From: an uncultured Collinsella sp.
GTDB lineage: Bacteria > Actinomycetota > Coriobacteriia > Coriobacteriales > Coriobacteriaceae
Direction of reading: 5' to 3'
DNA: 64,000 nucleotides
Assembly (NCBI GenBank): GCA_958412345.1
Contig: CATYSO010000011.1
Location: 23,997-87,996, forward strand
A model generated the notes under the pieces. It was not told the DNA's origin and made no database searches. It was given only the letters and a program-made list of their open reading frames with translations. The position numbers were made by a program, and so were the translations under genes. The first letter of the stretch is position 1. Each line of letters starts with the position of its first letter. Below are positions 52,343 to 60,553 of this stretch, in pieces.

Positions 52343-52400
52343 CCGGCACTTGGGGACGTTCCTTAACTGCCGGCAGAAAAGGAACGTCCCCAAGTGCCGG
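52343..52400. repeat. 58-bp REP-like perfect hairpin upstream of the CPBP gene
   Basis: Arms of 22 bp (52343-52364 and 52379-52400; CCGGCACTTGGGGACGTTCC...) are exact complements; the 14-nt loop holds the palindrome CTGCCGGCAG. It ends 14 bp after the antitoxin-like stop and precedes the CPBP ribosome site. A related sequence (GCACTTGGGGATGCTCCTTT, then CTGCCGGCAC) lies at about 63872-63902, so it is a dispersed family. Confidence 0.85.
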
Positions 52401-52413
52401 CAGTTTGGGACAG

Positions 52414-52617
52414 TCATTGTTGATGAGAATCGGGCACAGTGCCAAAAGCCCCGCTCGGCGAGATGTCGAACGGAAAGGTGCCACAGCGATTGAATGCGGC
52501 GATAAACATGCGGATGGCGTTGGACGGCGTGGTGCCCACGAGCTGGGTTGCCGCCGCGAAGGCTGCCTTCTCCTCGGGCAAGACCTTCGCGACAACCGGG
52601 GTCATGTGTTCTGCCAT
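52414..52617 (-). CDS. Orphan DinJ/RelB-like antitoxin (67 aa)
   Basis: A ribbon-helix-helix antitoxin signature: a short N-terminal strand (MTPVVAKVLPEEK), then AAFAAATQLVGTTPSNAIRMFIAAFN and the FPFDI strand typical of DinJ/RelB. The C-terminus after FPFDI is only about 15 residues, shorter than usual for the toxin-binding tail, and no YafQ/RelE toxin frame lies before or after. AAGGAAG precedes the ATG at 52617. It may be a decayed toxin-antitoxin locus, cut near the REP-like hairpin, or a free regulator. Confidence 0.75.
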   Translation of the reverse strand: MAEHMTPVVAKVLPEEKAAFAAATQLVGTTPSNAIRMFIAAFNRCGTFPFDISPSGAFGTVPDSHQQ

Positions 52618-52834
52618 GGCGCTTCCTTTTTGAAACGACGGTGATGCGGATAGATGCGGGCCACGCGGCTGGGCGACGGGCTGTGAAGGCAACCCGATTG
52701 GCCCGCATCTGGAGTTTGTTTCTACGGCGTTGGTATTACTTGGTAATCCTAAGTATTACCCCGCAGATAGAATACCATACCCGACCCCATGGGGACGGAG
52801 AAAAAAACGGATCATTTTGTTGCTGAGTAAGTAT

Positions 52835-54211
52835 TTAGAGCGTGATGATGTCCGAGATATTGAGGGCCCGAGCGTCAGCGGCATCGTGCGTGGCAAGCAA
52901 CAGCATGCGGCCGTCGAGCAAGTCGAGCACGACCTCGGCGCATGCGTCGCGCGCAGCGGTATCTAGACCGGTAAAGGGCTCGTCCAGAATCACCGCGCCG
53001 CCCGGGCACAGCAGGGCTCGGGCGATCTCGACGCGACGGCGCTGCCCGCCCGAAAGCTCGGCCACGCGAGCATGTACATCGACCCCCGGCACCAGCAGGC
53101 GCAACAGGGCCGCAGCGCTCGAGGCGTCCACGCGTGCATCGGCGCACACTAGCACGTTATCCAGCGCCGCGGCGGACTCGACCAAGCGTGCATCCTGAAA
53201 CACCATCGAGCACGGTGCGCACTCCCCCGCCGCCAGCGCCAGCAGCGTCGACTTGCCCACGCCCGAGGCGCCCATCGCGCAGGCGCGCCCACCCGCGGGC
53301 ACGTTGAGCACCAGACCATCCAGCGCCGGCGCCCAGGGCGCGCGATCGCCCACGACGAGCGCAAGCTCCGCCGCAGCGCCATCGCTCGCAGCCCCCGCAC
53401 GCCCGCGACTACCACGCCCATGCGCCCGCACGGCCGCGCCCCACGCCACGGGTCCCGAAACCCGCAGCAGCCACACCAGCACGCTCTCACACGCCCACGA
53501 GGCGGCAACGACCAGCACGGTCCACGCCAGCAGATCAGCCGTCTCAATCAAAAGCTTTGCCTGATAGATGCGCTCACCCACGGTGTCCGTCGCCATGCCG
53601 ATGAGCTCCGCCGCCACACCGGCCTTCCAGCTCATGCCGATGACCGCCTTCGCGCACGAAAGCACAAACGGCAGGACCTCGCGCCAGGTATGGGCGCAAA
53701 ACAATCGCCAGCCCCGCACGCCATGCAGGCGGAACATCTGCTTCAGCGGTTTATTCACCTGTGCCAAGCCCTCGGCCAGCGAAAAATACACGCCCGGCAG
53801 CGCCATCAAAAAGACTGCCGCGATGCTCACATGTGCCGACCCCAGCCAGATAAGCAGCAGGACCACCACGCAGGCAACCGGCGTCGCCTTCACAAACGAA
53901 AGTGCCGGCGCCACCAAGCGGGCAAACGCCCGCGATCGCACCGAGACTCCCGCCAGCACGCCACCACACACCGCGGCAAGCGCCAACCCGCCCAGTATCC
54001 GCGCGCCCGAGCCCGCCAAAATCGCCCAGGTACCGCCATCGCACACCAGGCGCAGCAGCGCCAAGGCAACAGCGCCCGGCCCCGGCAAGATCAGCGGCTG
54101 CGCCACCAGCGCCGCCACCAGCATCCACACGGCAAGCCAAAAGGCGGCGACGGCACCTGCTGCCGCCGCCGCCTTCATACGCTCTGTCATTTGTCGAGCA
54201 AACGCACGCAC
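52835..54211 (-). CDS. ABC transporter permease and ATPase in one chain, SsuC-SsuB-like (458 aa)
   Basis: The N-terminal half is a BPD-type permease of the nitrate/sulfonate class (LPGPGAVALALLRL, the EAA-loop region LKQMFRLHGVRGWRLFCAHT, GMSWKAGVAAELIG). From about 290 the ATPase follows: ALDGLVLNVPAGG, Walker A GASGVGKSTL near 320, Q-loop VFQDARLVES, signature ELSGGQRRRVEIARALL near 385, Walker B AVILDEPFTGLD near 409 and the H-loop LLATHDAADA. The NBD is compact (about 170 aa). This TMD-NBD fusion is unusual for an importer, which normally uses separate subunits. The GTG start overlaps the end region of the SBP gene (GGAG inside the ATGGAGTAG). Confidence 0.88.
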   Translation of the reverse strand: MRAFARQMTERMKAAAAAGAVAAFWLAVWMLVAALVAQPLILPGPGAVALALLRLVCDGGTWAILAGSGARILGGLALAAVCGGVLAGVSVRSRAFARLVAPALSFVKATPVACVVVLLLIWLGSAHVSIAAVFLMALPGVYFSLAEGLAQVNKPLKQMFRLHGVRGWRLFCAHTWREVLPFVLSCAKAVIGMSWKAGVAAELIGMATDTVGERIYQAKLLIETADLLAWTVLVVAASWACESVLVWLLRVSGPVAWGAAVRAHGRGSRGRAGAASDGAAAELALVVGDRAPWAPALDGLVLNVPAGGRACAMGASGVGKSTLLALAAGECAPCSMVFQDARLVESAAALDNVLVCADARVDASSAAALLRLLVPGVDVHARVAELSGGQRRRVEIARALLCPGGAVILDEPFTGLDTAARDACAEVVLDLLDGRMLLLATHDAADARALNISDIITL

Positions 54212-54214
54212 GGG

Positions 54215-55270
54215 CTACTCCATGTAGTAGAAATCGTCAGCCGGGAGCTTGCCGCCCACAGCGCTCGCGTCCGCATCGGCCAGCACCTGCAGGTACCCGC
54301 CGAGCGCCGCCTTCATATCCTTCCCCGTCTGGCACACGAGCATGCACCCGGGAATCGCCTTTTCGGCGATCTTGGCGTTATCCACGATGCCCGCATCGAC
54401 CACGGCCTGAGCCCAGTCCGCCGGCGCCGCGTTGACGGCCTCAACGCTCGCCGCATGGCAGCTCAGGAATTCCGCCACGGCATCGGGATGCTCCTCGGCA
54501 AAGGCACGACGCACCACGGTCACGCCCGTCAGCAGGCGCGAACCCGTGTCACCCGCCAGCTCGTCCCACACATCGGTCAGACTTACCGGCGCCGACAGCT
54601 TGCCCTCGCTCTTGGCGATGGCAGCGGTCTTGAACGGCTCGGGCAGCACGCCCACGGCAGACGGATCGGCAAGCAGCGCCGACAGTACCTCGGTGGGCTC
54701 GCTCTTAAACTCAAGCGCCACCTGGCCGGTCAGGCCCGCACGCTCCAGCAGGTAGTTCATAACGTACTCTGGCGTGGTGCCCTTGCCCGTCATGTAGACG
54801 GTACGACCCGCCAGATCGCCAAAAGAGGCAACGTCCGCGTTACCCGTCACCACGTTCAGCACGCCCAGCGTGTTGATGTCGATGGCCTGCACCGCGCCCT
54901 CGGTCTTGTTGTAGAGCACGCTCGCCACGTTGGCGGGCACCAGGGCAATGTCGACATCACCCTGAATGACCTTGGGCACAATCTCGTCGGCGGCAGCGTT
55001 GATCGCAAAGTCGAACTCATTGTCCGTCTCGCCATCGGCAGCCTGGTCCATAAACTGCACCAGGCCAATAGAGGTCGGTCCCTTGAGCGAGGCGACGTGC
55101 ACCTCAACCGACTCTGCAGCAGCACCGGCGCCGTCCGTGGCTGCCGAGCCCGCGGCGGACCCGGCACCGGCAGCCCCGCCGCCACAGCCCGCGAGCGCAA
55201 GCGACAGAGCGCCCGTGACGAGCGCCGAGGCAAACCCCCGGCGCGACATCTCAAAATCAAACGTACGCAT
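54215..55270 (-). CDS. Tat lipoprotein substrate-binding protein of a NMT1/SsuA-like ABC importer (351 aa)
   Basis: The signal peptide combines a twin-arginine motif (EMSRRGFASAL) with a lipobox (LALAGC, Cys29), then a Gly/Ala linker. The mature domain resembles periplasmic-binding proteins of the NMT1/ThiY/SsuA group: KGPTSIGLVQFMDQ, NAAADEIVPKVIQGDVDIALVPANVAS, ADVASFGDLAGRTVYMTGKGT, GVLPEPFKTAAI. The ligand is unknown; small organic sulfur, thiamine precursor or nitrate-like ligands are handled by relatives. It begins 2 nt after the hydrogenase stop and ends 3 nt before the transporter gene, so it is in the hydrogenase operon. Confidence 0.88.
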   Translation of the reverse strand: MRTFDFEMSRRGFASALVTGALSLALAGCGGGAAGAGSAAGSAATDGAGAAAESVEVHVASLKGPTSIGLVQFMDQAADGETDNEFDFAINAAADEIVPKVIQGDVDIALVPANVASVLYNKTEGAVQAIDINTLGVLNVVTGNADVASFGDLAGRTVYMTGKGTTPEYVMNYLLERAGLTGQVALEFKSEPTEVLSALLADPSAVGVLPEPFKTAAIAKSEGKLSAPVSLTDVWDELAGDTGSRLLTGVTVVRRAFAEEHPDAVAEFLSCHAASVEAVNAAPADWAQAVVDAGIVDNAKIAEKAIPGCMLVCQTGKDMKAALGGYLQVLADADASAVGGKLPADDFYYME

Positions 55271-55272
55271 CG

Positions 55273-57084
55273 CTAGCACGTCCCCTCGTTAGGCATCGAC
55301 CAGGTGTGATGGTCGGTATGCAGCAGCTCCTCGGCCAGCGGCGAGAGCGGCTCGCCCAAGAACTCGCGGTAGCACGCCTGGACATCGGGATTCTCGTGCG
55401 AGAAGCGAATATCCGCAGCGGCATCCAGGCCCCACAGTACCTGGCCACGCTCGGCTGCCAGCTCGCAGCCGTCGTGGATGGGCTGACCGCCGCCACCGAC
55501 GCAGCCGCCCGGGCACGCCATGACCTCAACGAAGTCATAGCTCACGCGACCGTCGCGAATCGCGTCGAGCAGGCGGGCGGCGTTGCCCAGCCCGTGTGCC
55601 ACGGCGACACGCACCTTGGTGCCATCGATATCGGCCACGGCTTCCTTCCAGCCGTCGAGTCCGCGCACGTCGGTAAAGAAGTCGGCGTCGGGATTCTTGC
55701 CCGTCACCAGATAATATGCCGAGCGCACGGCGGCCTCCATCACGCCGCCCGTGGCGCCAAAGATCACACCCGCGCCCGTGCCAAAGCCCAGCGGCGTATC
55801 GAGCGGCTCCTCGACCAGCGTATCCACGCTCACGTGGTTCGCGCGGATCATGCGCACCATCTCGCGCACCGTCAGCGCAACGTCCACATCGGGCGTACCG
55901 TCCTCGCCCACCATGCTCGGCAGCGCGCACTCGGCCTTCTTGGCCGTACACGGCATCACGGACACCACGAACAGGCGCTCGGGCTCCACGCCCAGCACCT
56001 TGGCGTAGTACGTCTTGGCAATAGCGCCGAACATCTGCTGCGGCGACTTGGACGTGGACAGGCTGTCGACAAACTCCGAATAACGCGCCTTCACAAAGCG
56101 AACCCAGCCCGGGCAGCAGCTCGTGAACATGGGCCAGCCGCGGCTGTCGCCCTCGCCCTTGGCGGCCTTACCCAGGCGCTCGAGCAGCTCGGAGCCCTCC
56201 TCCATAATGGTGAGGTCGGCCGAGAAATCGGTGTCGAACACGTACTCAAAGCCCACGCGGCGCAGCGCGCAAGCCAGGCGCTCGACGGTAGCCTCCTCGC
56301 GCGGAATGCCGAGTTCCTCACCCCAGGCGCTACGCACGGCAGGCGCGATCTGCACCAGCACGATCTTGTCGGGATTAGCGAGCGCGTCAAACACGGTCTC
56401 GGTATCGTCGCGCTCGCGCAGTGCGCCCGTCGGGCAATGCGTAATGCACTGGCCGCACGCGACGCAATCGGTCTTGCCGATCGGCGCGCGCCCGCGGGTA
56501 CCCACGGCGGTGTGCGTGGCGCGGTTGGTCAGGTCCCAAATCCCTAGGCCCTGCACGCTCTCGCACACCTTGATGCAGCGCATGCATTTAATGCACTTGT
56601 CGTTTTCGCGGATGATGGGAAAGTCGAAATCCCAGCCCTCGCCCGCCAAATGCCTTTGATACGGCAGATAGAAAATGCCCAGGTCGTTGGCGATGGTCTG
56701 TAGATTGCAGTTGCCGCTGCGCACGCAGCTCGTGCACTGCGAATCGTGCTGGGACAGCAGCAGCTGCACGTTGGTGCGACGGGCCTCGCGGGCCTTGGGG
56801 CTGTTGGTGTGGACCACCATGCCGTCGAGCACGTAGTTATTGCAGGCGGCAACCAGCTGGTCGCAGCCCTCGACCTCGACCACACACACGCGGCAGCCGC
56901 CGATCTCGTTCAGATCGCGCAGGTAGCACAGGGTGGGAATCTGAATGCCGACGGACTTGGCCGCATCCAGGATCGTGGTGTGCTCGGGAACCACAACCTC
57001 GCAGTTATCGATAATGAGCCTGACCATGTTGTGCGCTCCGTTTTCGCTGTTGTCGCCGACAGTGGTTTTGTTGAGCTCTACCAT
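55273..57084 (-). CDS. hydA: [FeFe] hydrogenase catalytic subunit, glutamate-synthase-linked type (603 aa)
   Basis: The N-terminal [2Fe-2S] domain (CYLRDLNEIGGCRVC), a His-ligated cluster (HDSQCTSCVRSGNC), two [4Fe-4S] ferredoxin motifs (CIKCMRCIKVC, CVACGQCITHC), then the H-cluster motifs L1 TSCCPGW near 322, L2 MPCTAKKAE near 378 and L3 EVMACPGGCVGGGGQP near 524. All H-cluster Cys are present, so H2 chemistry is expected. The preceding GltD-like flavoprotein matches the HydDB group A2 idea of glutamate-synthase-linked hydrogenases. The ATG at 57084 overlaps the stop of that gene by 7 nt, after GGAGG. Maturation genes hydEFG are not in the window. Confidence 0.95.
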   Translation of the reverse strand: MVELNKTTVGDNSENGAHNMVRLIIDNCEVVVPEHTTILDAAKSVGIQIPTLCYLRDLNEIGGCRVCVVEVEGCDQLVAACNNYVLDGMVVHTNSPKAREARRTNVQLLLSQHDSQCTSCVRSGNCNLQTIANDLGIFYLPYQRHLAGEGWDFDFPIIRENDKCIKCMRCIKVCESVQGLGIWDLTNRATHTAVGTRGRAPIGKTDCVACGQCITHCPTGALRERDDTETVFDALANPDKIVLVQIAPAVRSAWGEELGIPREEATVERLACALRRVGFEYVFDTDFSADLTIMEEGSELLERLGKAAKGEGDSRGWPMFTSCCPGWVRFVKARYSEFVDSLSTSKSPQQMFGAIAKTYYAKVLGVEPERLFVVSVMPCTAKKAECALPSMVGEDGTPDVDVALTVREMVRMIRANHVSVDTLVEEPLDTPLGFGTGAGVIFGATGGVMEAAVRSAYYLVTGKNPDADFFTDVRGLDGWKEAVADIDGTKVRVAVAHGLGNAARLLDAIRDGRVSYDFVEVMACPGGCVGGGGQPIHDGCELAAERGQVLWGLDAAADIRFSHENPDVQACYREFLGEPLSPLAEELLHTDHHTWSMPNEGTC

Positions 57085-58910
57085 TCCAGGTTCCTCCCTC
57101 CGCGGAACGCGCCAAAGCCAAAGTGGTCGCAACGCAGGCAGCGGCTCGCTTCCTGGCGCGCCTCCTCCTCGGTAAGGCCCTGCTCGACCAGATTCCAATC
57201 GTGAATACGTTCGCCGGCCTCGCGCTCACCCAGCTCGCAGCGGCCGCACTCGTGCTTGCCCTTAAACTGGACGGTCGGCAGCTCAACGTCAAGTTTGATC
57301 TTGTGGTCAAAGCCCAGGTAGCGGTCGATATTTGCCGAAGCCACGCGGCCGGCGTTGATGGCGCGGATAACGGTGGCGGGGCCGGTCTGGCAGTCGCCGC
57401 CGCTAAAGAGGCCGTCGAAGTTGGGCACGGCACTGTCCGAGTCGGTGACCACGCAGCCCCACTTGCAGGCAATGCCCATCTCCTCAAACGGCTTGGAATC
57501 GATGTCCTGGCCAATGGCCACAAACACGCGCTCGCAGGGAATGACGCGCTCGGGCGTGGCGGCGGCACGCGGGGCCGGACGCCCACGACGGGGCTCGCCG
57601 ATAATCTGCGGCTGCACGCGCAGACCGCTCACGCGACCGTCCTCGCCCGTCTCGATGGCGAGCGGGGCCGTGAGCTCCAGAACCTCGCAACCCTCGGCCT
57701 GGGCACCGGCGATCTCGGCGTCCTGGGCCGTCATATCGCAGATGCGACGGCGGTAGACGATGCTCACCTTTTCGGCACCGCAGCGCACGGCGGAGCGCGC
57801 CACGTCCATGGCCACGTTGCCGCCGCCGATGACGCACACGCGCTGCCCGCTCAGGTCGGGCAGCTCGTCGTCGCCAATGGCACGCAGCATCTTGACGGCC
57901 GACTCCACGCCGGGAGCCTCTTCGCCCGGAAGACCGAGCTTCTTGTCACTGTGGGCACCGATGGCCAGGTAGACGGCATCGAACTCGTCGCGCAGGCGGG
58001 CAAGCTCCTCGCCGTTGACGGAGTGGTCGAGTTCCACATCGATGCCGGCGCTCAAGATCCAGTCGATCTCGGCCTGCAAGCGCTCGCGCGGCAGACGATA
58101 GCTGGGGATGCCGTAGCGCAGCATGCCGCCCAGGTGGTGACGCTGCTCCAAGATGGTCACCTTATGGCCCATCACGGCCAGGTAGTAGGCGCAGGAAAGG
58201 CCGGCCGGGCCGCCGCCGATCACAGCGACGCGCTTACCGGTGTTGTCCACTACATGCGGCTTGTGGTCGTTGAGGTCGCTATGCTCGACGGCAAAACGCT
58301 TGAGAGCGAGGATGTTCATGGGGTCGTCGACCATGCCACGGCGGCAGTGCATCTCGCAGGGATGCTCGCACACCAGGCCGCAGACGAGCGGCAGCGGATT
58401 GTTCTTGCGGATGACCTTGACGGCATCGGCATAGCGGCCGGCCTCGACGAGCGAAATGTACCCGGGAATGTCGACGTGCGCCGGGCAGCCTGAGACGCAC
58501 GGGACGCGGGCCTCGCGATCAAAGCCGCAGGAGTGCTCGCGGATGTGATGCTCAAAATCGTCGCGGAAGCCGCGAATAGCCGTGAGCGCCATGGCACCGG
58601 CCTCGTAGCCGATGGCGCAGTCGCTCGAAAGATAGATGGTGCGGGCGGTGCGCTCAATCAGGTTGAGCGTAGACTCATCGGCACGGCCCTCGAGCACATC
58701 GGCGAGCAGATCGCTCAGCGCGCTCAGGCCCACGCGACAGGGCGTACACTTGCCGCAGCTCTGGGTGGAGCACAGGTTGACGAGCGCCGCCGTAAACTCA
58801 ACGGGGCACGGGGCGAGCGAACTCACCGCCAGACGGCGCCCAAGCGCATCGTGCAGGTCGTCCATGACGGCCTGAGCGTGGCTGCGTTCCATTACGTGCA
58901 GTCGTGCCAT
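57078..58910 (-). CDS. NuoF C-terminal/GltD-type FAD-NAD(P) oxidoreductase fusion (610 aa)
   Basis: The N-terminal 130 residues hold a NuoF-type [4Fe-4S] domain (TQSCGKCTPCRVG) without the FMN/NADH-binding Rossmann part. Next is a GltD/NfnB-like Fe-S region (VPCVSGCPAHVDIPGY, CGLVCEHPCEMHCRRG), the FAD motif VAVIGGGPAGLSCAYYLA and the NAD(P) motif VCVIGGGNVAMDVARSA. The tail has CGRCELG and SRCLRCDHFG, further Fe-S or zinc Cys. It probably exchanges electrons between NAD(P)H and the HydA subunit; bifurcation is possible but untested. GAGGGG lies 6 nt before the ATG. It is the first gene of the operon. Confidence 0.9.
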   Translation of the reverse strand: MARLHVMERSHAQAVMDDLHDALGRRLAVSSLAPCPVEFTAALVNLCSTQSCGKCTPCRVGLSALSDLLADVLEGRADESTLNLIERTARTIYLSSDCAIGYEAGAMALTAIRGFRDDFEHHIREHSCGFDREARVPCVSGCPAHVDIPGYISLVEAGRYADAVKVIRKNNPLPLVCGLVCEHPCEMHCRRGMVDDPMNILALKRFAVEHSDLNDHKPHVVDNTGKRVAVIGGGPAGLSCAYYLAVMGHKVTILEQRHHLGGMLRYGIPSYRLPRERLQAEIDWILSAGIDVELDHSVNGEELARLRDEFDAVYLAIGAHSDKKLGLPGEEAPGVESAVKMLRAIGDDELPDLSGQRVCVIGGGNVAMDVARSAVRCGAEKVSIVYRRRICDMTAQDAEIAGAQAEGCEVLELTAPLAIETGEDGRVSGLRVQPQIIGEPRRGRPAPRAAATPERVIPCERVFVAIGQDIDSKPFEEMGIACKWGCVVTDSDSAVPNFDGLFSGGDCQTGPATVIRAINAGRVASANIDRYLGFDHKIKLDVELPTVQFKGKHECGRCELGEREAGERIHDWNLVEQGLTEEEARQEASRCLRCDHFGFGAFRGGRNLEW

Positions 58911-58975
58911 AAAGATCCCCTCTCACATGGCAGCCCGGAGGCGAAGCCGGGCGAAATTGCTACACGCACAACACT

Positions 58976-58996
58976 GACCTAAAAAGTTGTTAGGTC
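58976..58996 (-). other. Hairpin in the leader of the hydrogenase operon
   Basis: GACCTAA/TTAGGTC (7 bp, 7-nt loop) lies 66 bp before the flavoprotein start; an additional GCCCGG/CCGGGC hairpin (58933-58952) lies nearer the start. They may be part of a 5' leader. No T-run follows either. Confidence 0.4.
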
Positions 58997-59097
58997 TCCA
59001 CGCAGTTCGGCAGGCGGCATGAAATGTCACCCTCAGCGGTGAAATAGAACATTACCGCAGATAAATGCCATATTTGATAAAACGCGTTACCAAATGA

Positions 59098-59135
59098 CAA
59101 TGCCCCGCCCACGCAATCACGTGGACGGGGCATTG
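59098..59135. terminator. Terminator after the GH4 phospho-glucosidase
   Basis: A 16-bp stem with one G:T pair (CAATGCCCCGCCCACG, 59098-59113, with 59120-59135) and a 6-nt loop. On the minus strand it follows the GH4 gene; the T-run is weak (TCATTT). Confidence 0.8.
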
Positions 59136-59167
59136 CTCATGGCATGCGGCCAGTGACCCTGTTGCTT

Positions 59168-60550
59168 TTACTTAAGCTCGGGCCAGTAACCCTTGTTGGC
59201 CTCGATCATGTCGTCGAGAACTTCCTTGGCGACCTTCATCGAAGGCACGGTCTTGTTCAGCGTAAAGGCCTTGAGTGCCTTCTCGTACGAACCCTCGATC
59301 GTAGCCTCGACCACGAGTTTCTCGGAGTTCAGCTGCTGCATCATGAGGCCCTGCTGGAACAGCGGAATGTTGTCGCGGCTGATGACCTCGGGGCCGTTCT
59401 TGCCAATGTAGGCAGGCAGCTCGACCATGGCGTCGTAGGGCATGTTGGGGATAGCGCCCTTGTTCTCGCAAATGACCAGGAAGCGCTGCTTGGTATCGTT
59501 CTTCAGAGCGATGGCCAGGTCGGCAATCCAGTCGCCGTGGCTGCCTGCATAGAACGTGCTCTCGTCGATCTCGCCCGTCTTCTCGTAATGGTCGATGCCG
59601 TCAAAGAGGTTCTTCTCGCGCGTCTCCTCGACCTCGTTAGCACGGGTGCGCTCGGGGTTGGAATGCTCGACGAACTCCTTCTGCTGCAGGTAGTAGTTCA
59701 GATACGTGTTGGGCAGGTACTCCGGGAAGCACTCCATGATCTCGTACTCGCCCTTCCAGACGTAGTACCAGCTGCCCTTGGTGTGGCGGTTCTGCTCGGG
59801 ATGCTCGTCGGTGGCCTCCTCGGGCTTCTTTGCCATGAGCGAGCCCATGCCCTTGAGGTAGGAGTCGGGCAGCAGGATCTGATGCTCCTTGATGTACTCG
59901 CGCAGCTGCGGCAGGACCTCCTCGCCCTTGTGGCGGATCGAGGTGAACCAACCAAAGTGGTTGAGGCCAAAGTAATCGTACTCGACATCCTTCTTGTCGA
60001 TATCGAGCGCGGCGCAGACCACGTCGATGATCGCGATCGGCATGTCGCAGATGTTGATGATGCGAGCATTGGGACGCAGTACGCGGCAGCCCTCGGAGAC
60101 GATGGCGGCAGGGTTGGAGTAGTTGAGAATCCAGTAGTCCTTCTTGGCGTACTTCTCAACGTCATCGATCAACTCGACCATGGGGAAGATGGTGCGCATG
60201 CCGTAGGCAAGGCCGCCGCAACCGCAAGTCTCCTGACCCACGCAGCCGTGACGCAGCGGAATCTTCTCGTCCTGCTCGCGCATGGCGTAGCCGCCCACGC
60301 GCATCTGGGCAAACACGAAGCTCGCGTCGGTAAAAGCCGTCTGCTTGTCGGTGGTCACCGTGAGCTTGATGTCCAGGCCGAGGTCCTCGTGCAAAATCCA
60401 GTCCACGAGCACGCCGATCTTGCGCTGGCGCTCCTCGTTGATGTCGTACAGACGAATCTCGTCAACGTCGAGCTCGTCCTTGCGCAGGGCGATGGACTTG
60501 ACGATGCCGGGGGTAAAGGTGGATCCGCCACCACACAGAGTAATGATCAT
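59168..60550 (-). CDS. Family 4 6-phospho-alpha-glucosidase (460 aa)
   Basis: The GH4 Rossmann start (MIITLCGGGSTFTPG), the Mn-binding Cys in INICDMPIAI near 168, and His in FGLNHFGWFTS near 198. The CDMP signature is that of 6-phospho-alpha-glucosidases (GlvA/MalH/AglB), not of beta- or galactosidases. The enzyme needs NAD and Mn and splits phosphorylated maltose, sucrose isomers or similar sugars after PTS uptake. Its start is 3 nt after the EIICB stop, so it is the last gene of the operon. Family length (about 440-460) is normal. Confidence 0.95.
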   Translation of the reverse strand: MIITLCGGGSTFTPGIVKSIALRKDELDVDEIRLYDINEERQRKIGVLVDWILHEDLGLDIKLTVTTDKQTAFTDASFVFAQMRVGGYAMREQDEKIPLRHGCVGQETCGCGGLAYGMRTIFPMVELIDDVEKYAKKDYWILNYSNPAAIVSEGCRVLRPNARIINICDMPIAIIDVVCAALDIDKKDVEYDYFGLNHFGWFTSIRHKGEEVLPQLREYIKEHQILLPDSYLKGMGSLMAKKPEEATDEHPEQNRHTKGSWYYVWKGEYEIMECFPEYLPNTYLNYYLQQKEFVEHSNPERTRANEVEETREKNLFDGIDHYEKTGEIDESTFYAGSHGDWIADLAIALKNDTKQRFLVICENKGAIPNMPYDAMVELPAYIGKNGPEVISRDNIPLFQQGLMMQQLNSEKLVVEATIEGSYEKALKAFTLNKTVPSMKVAKEVLDDMIEANKGYWPELK

Positions 60551-60553
60551 TGT

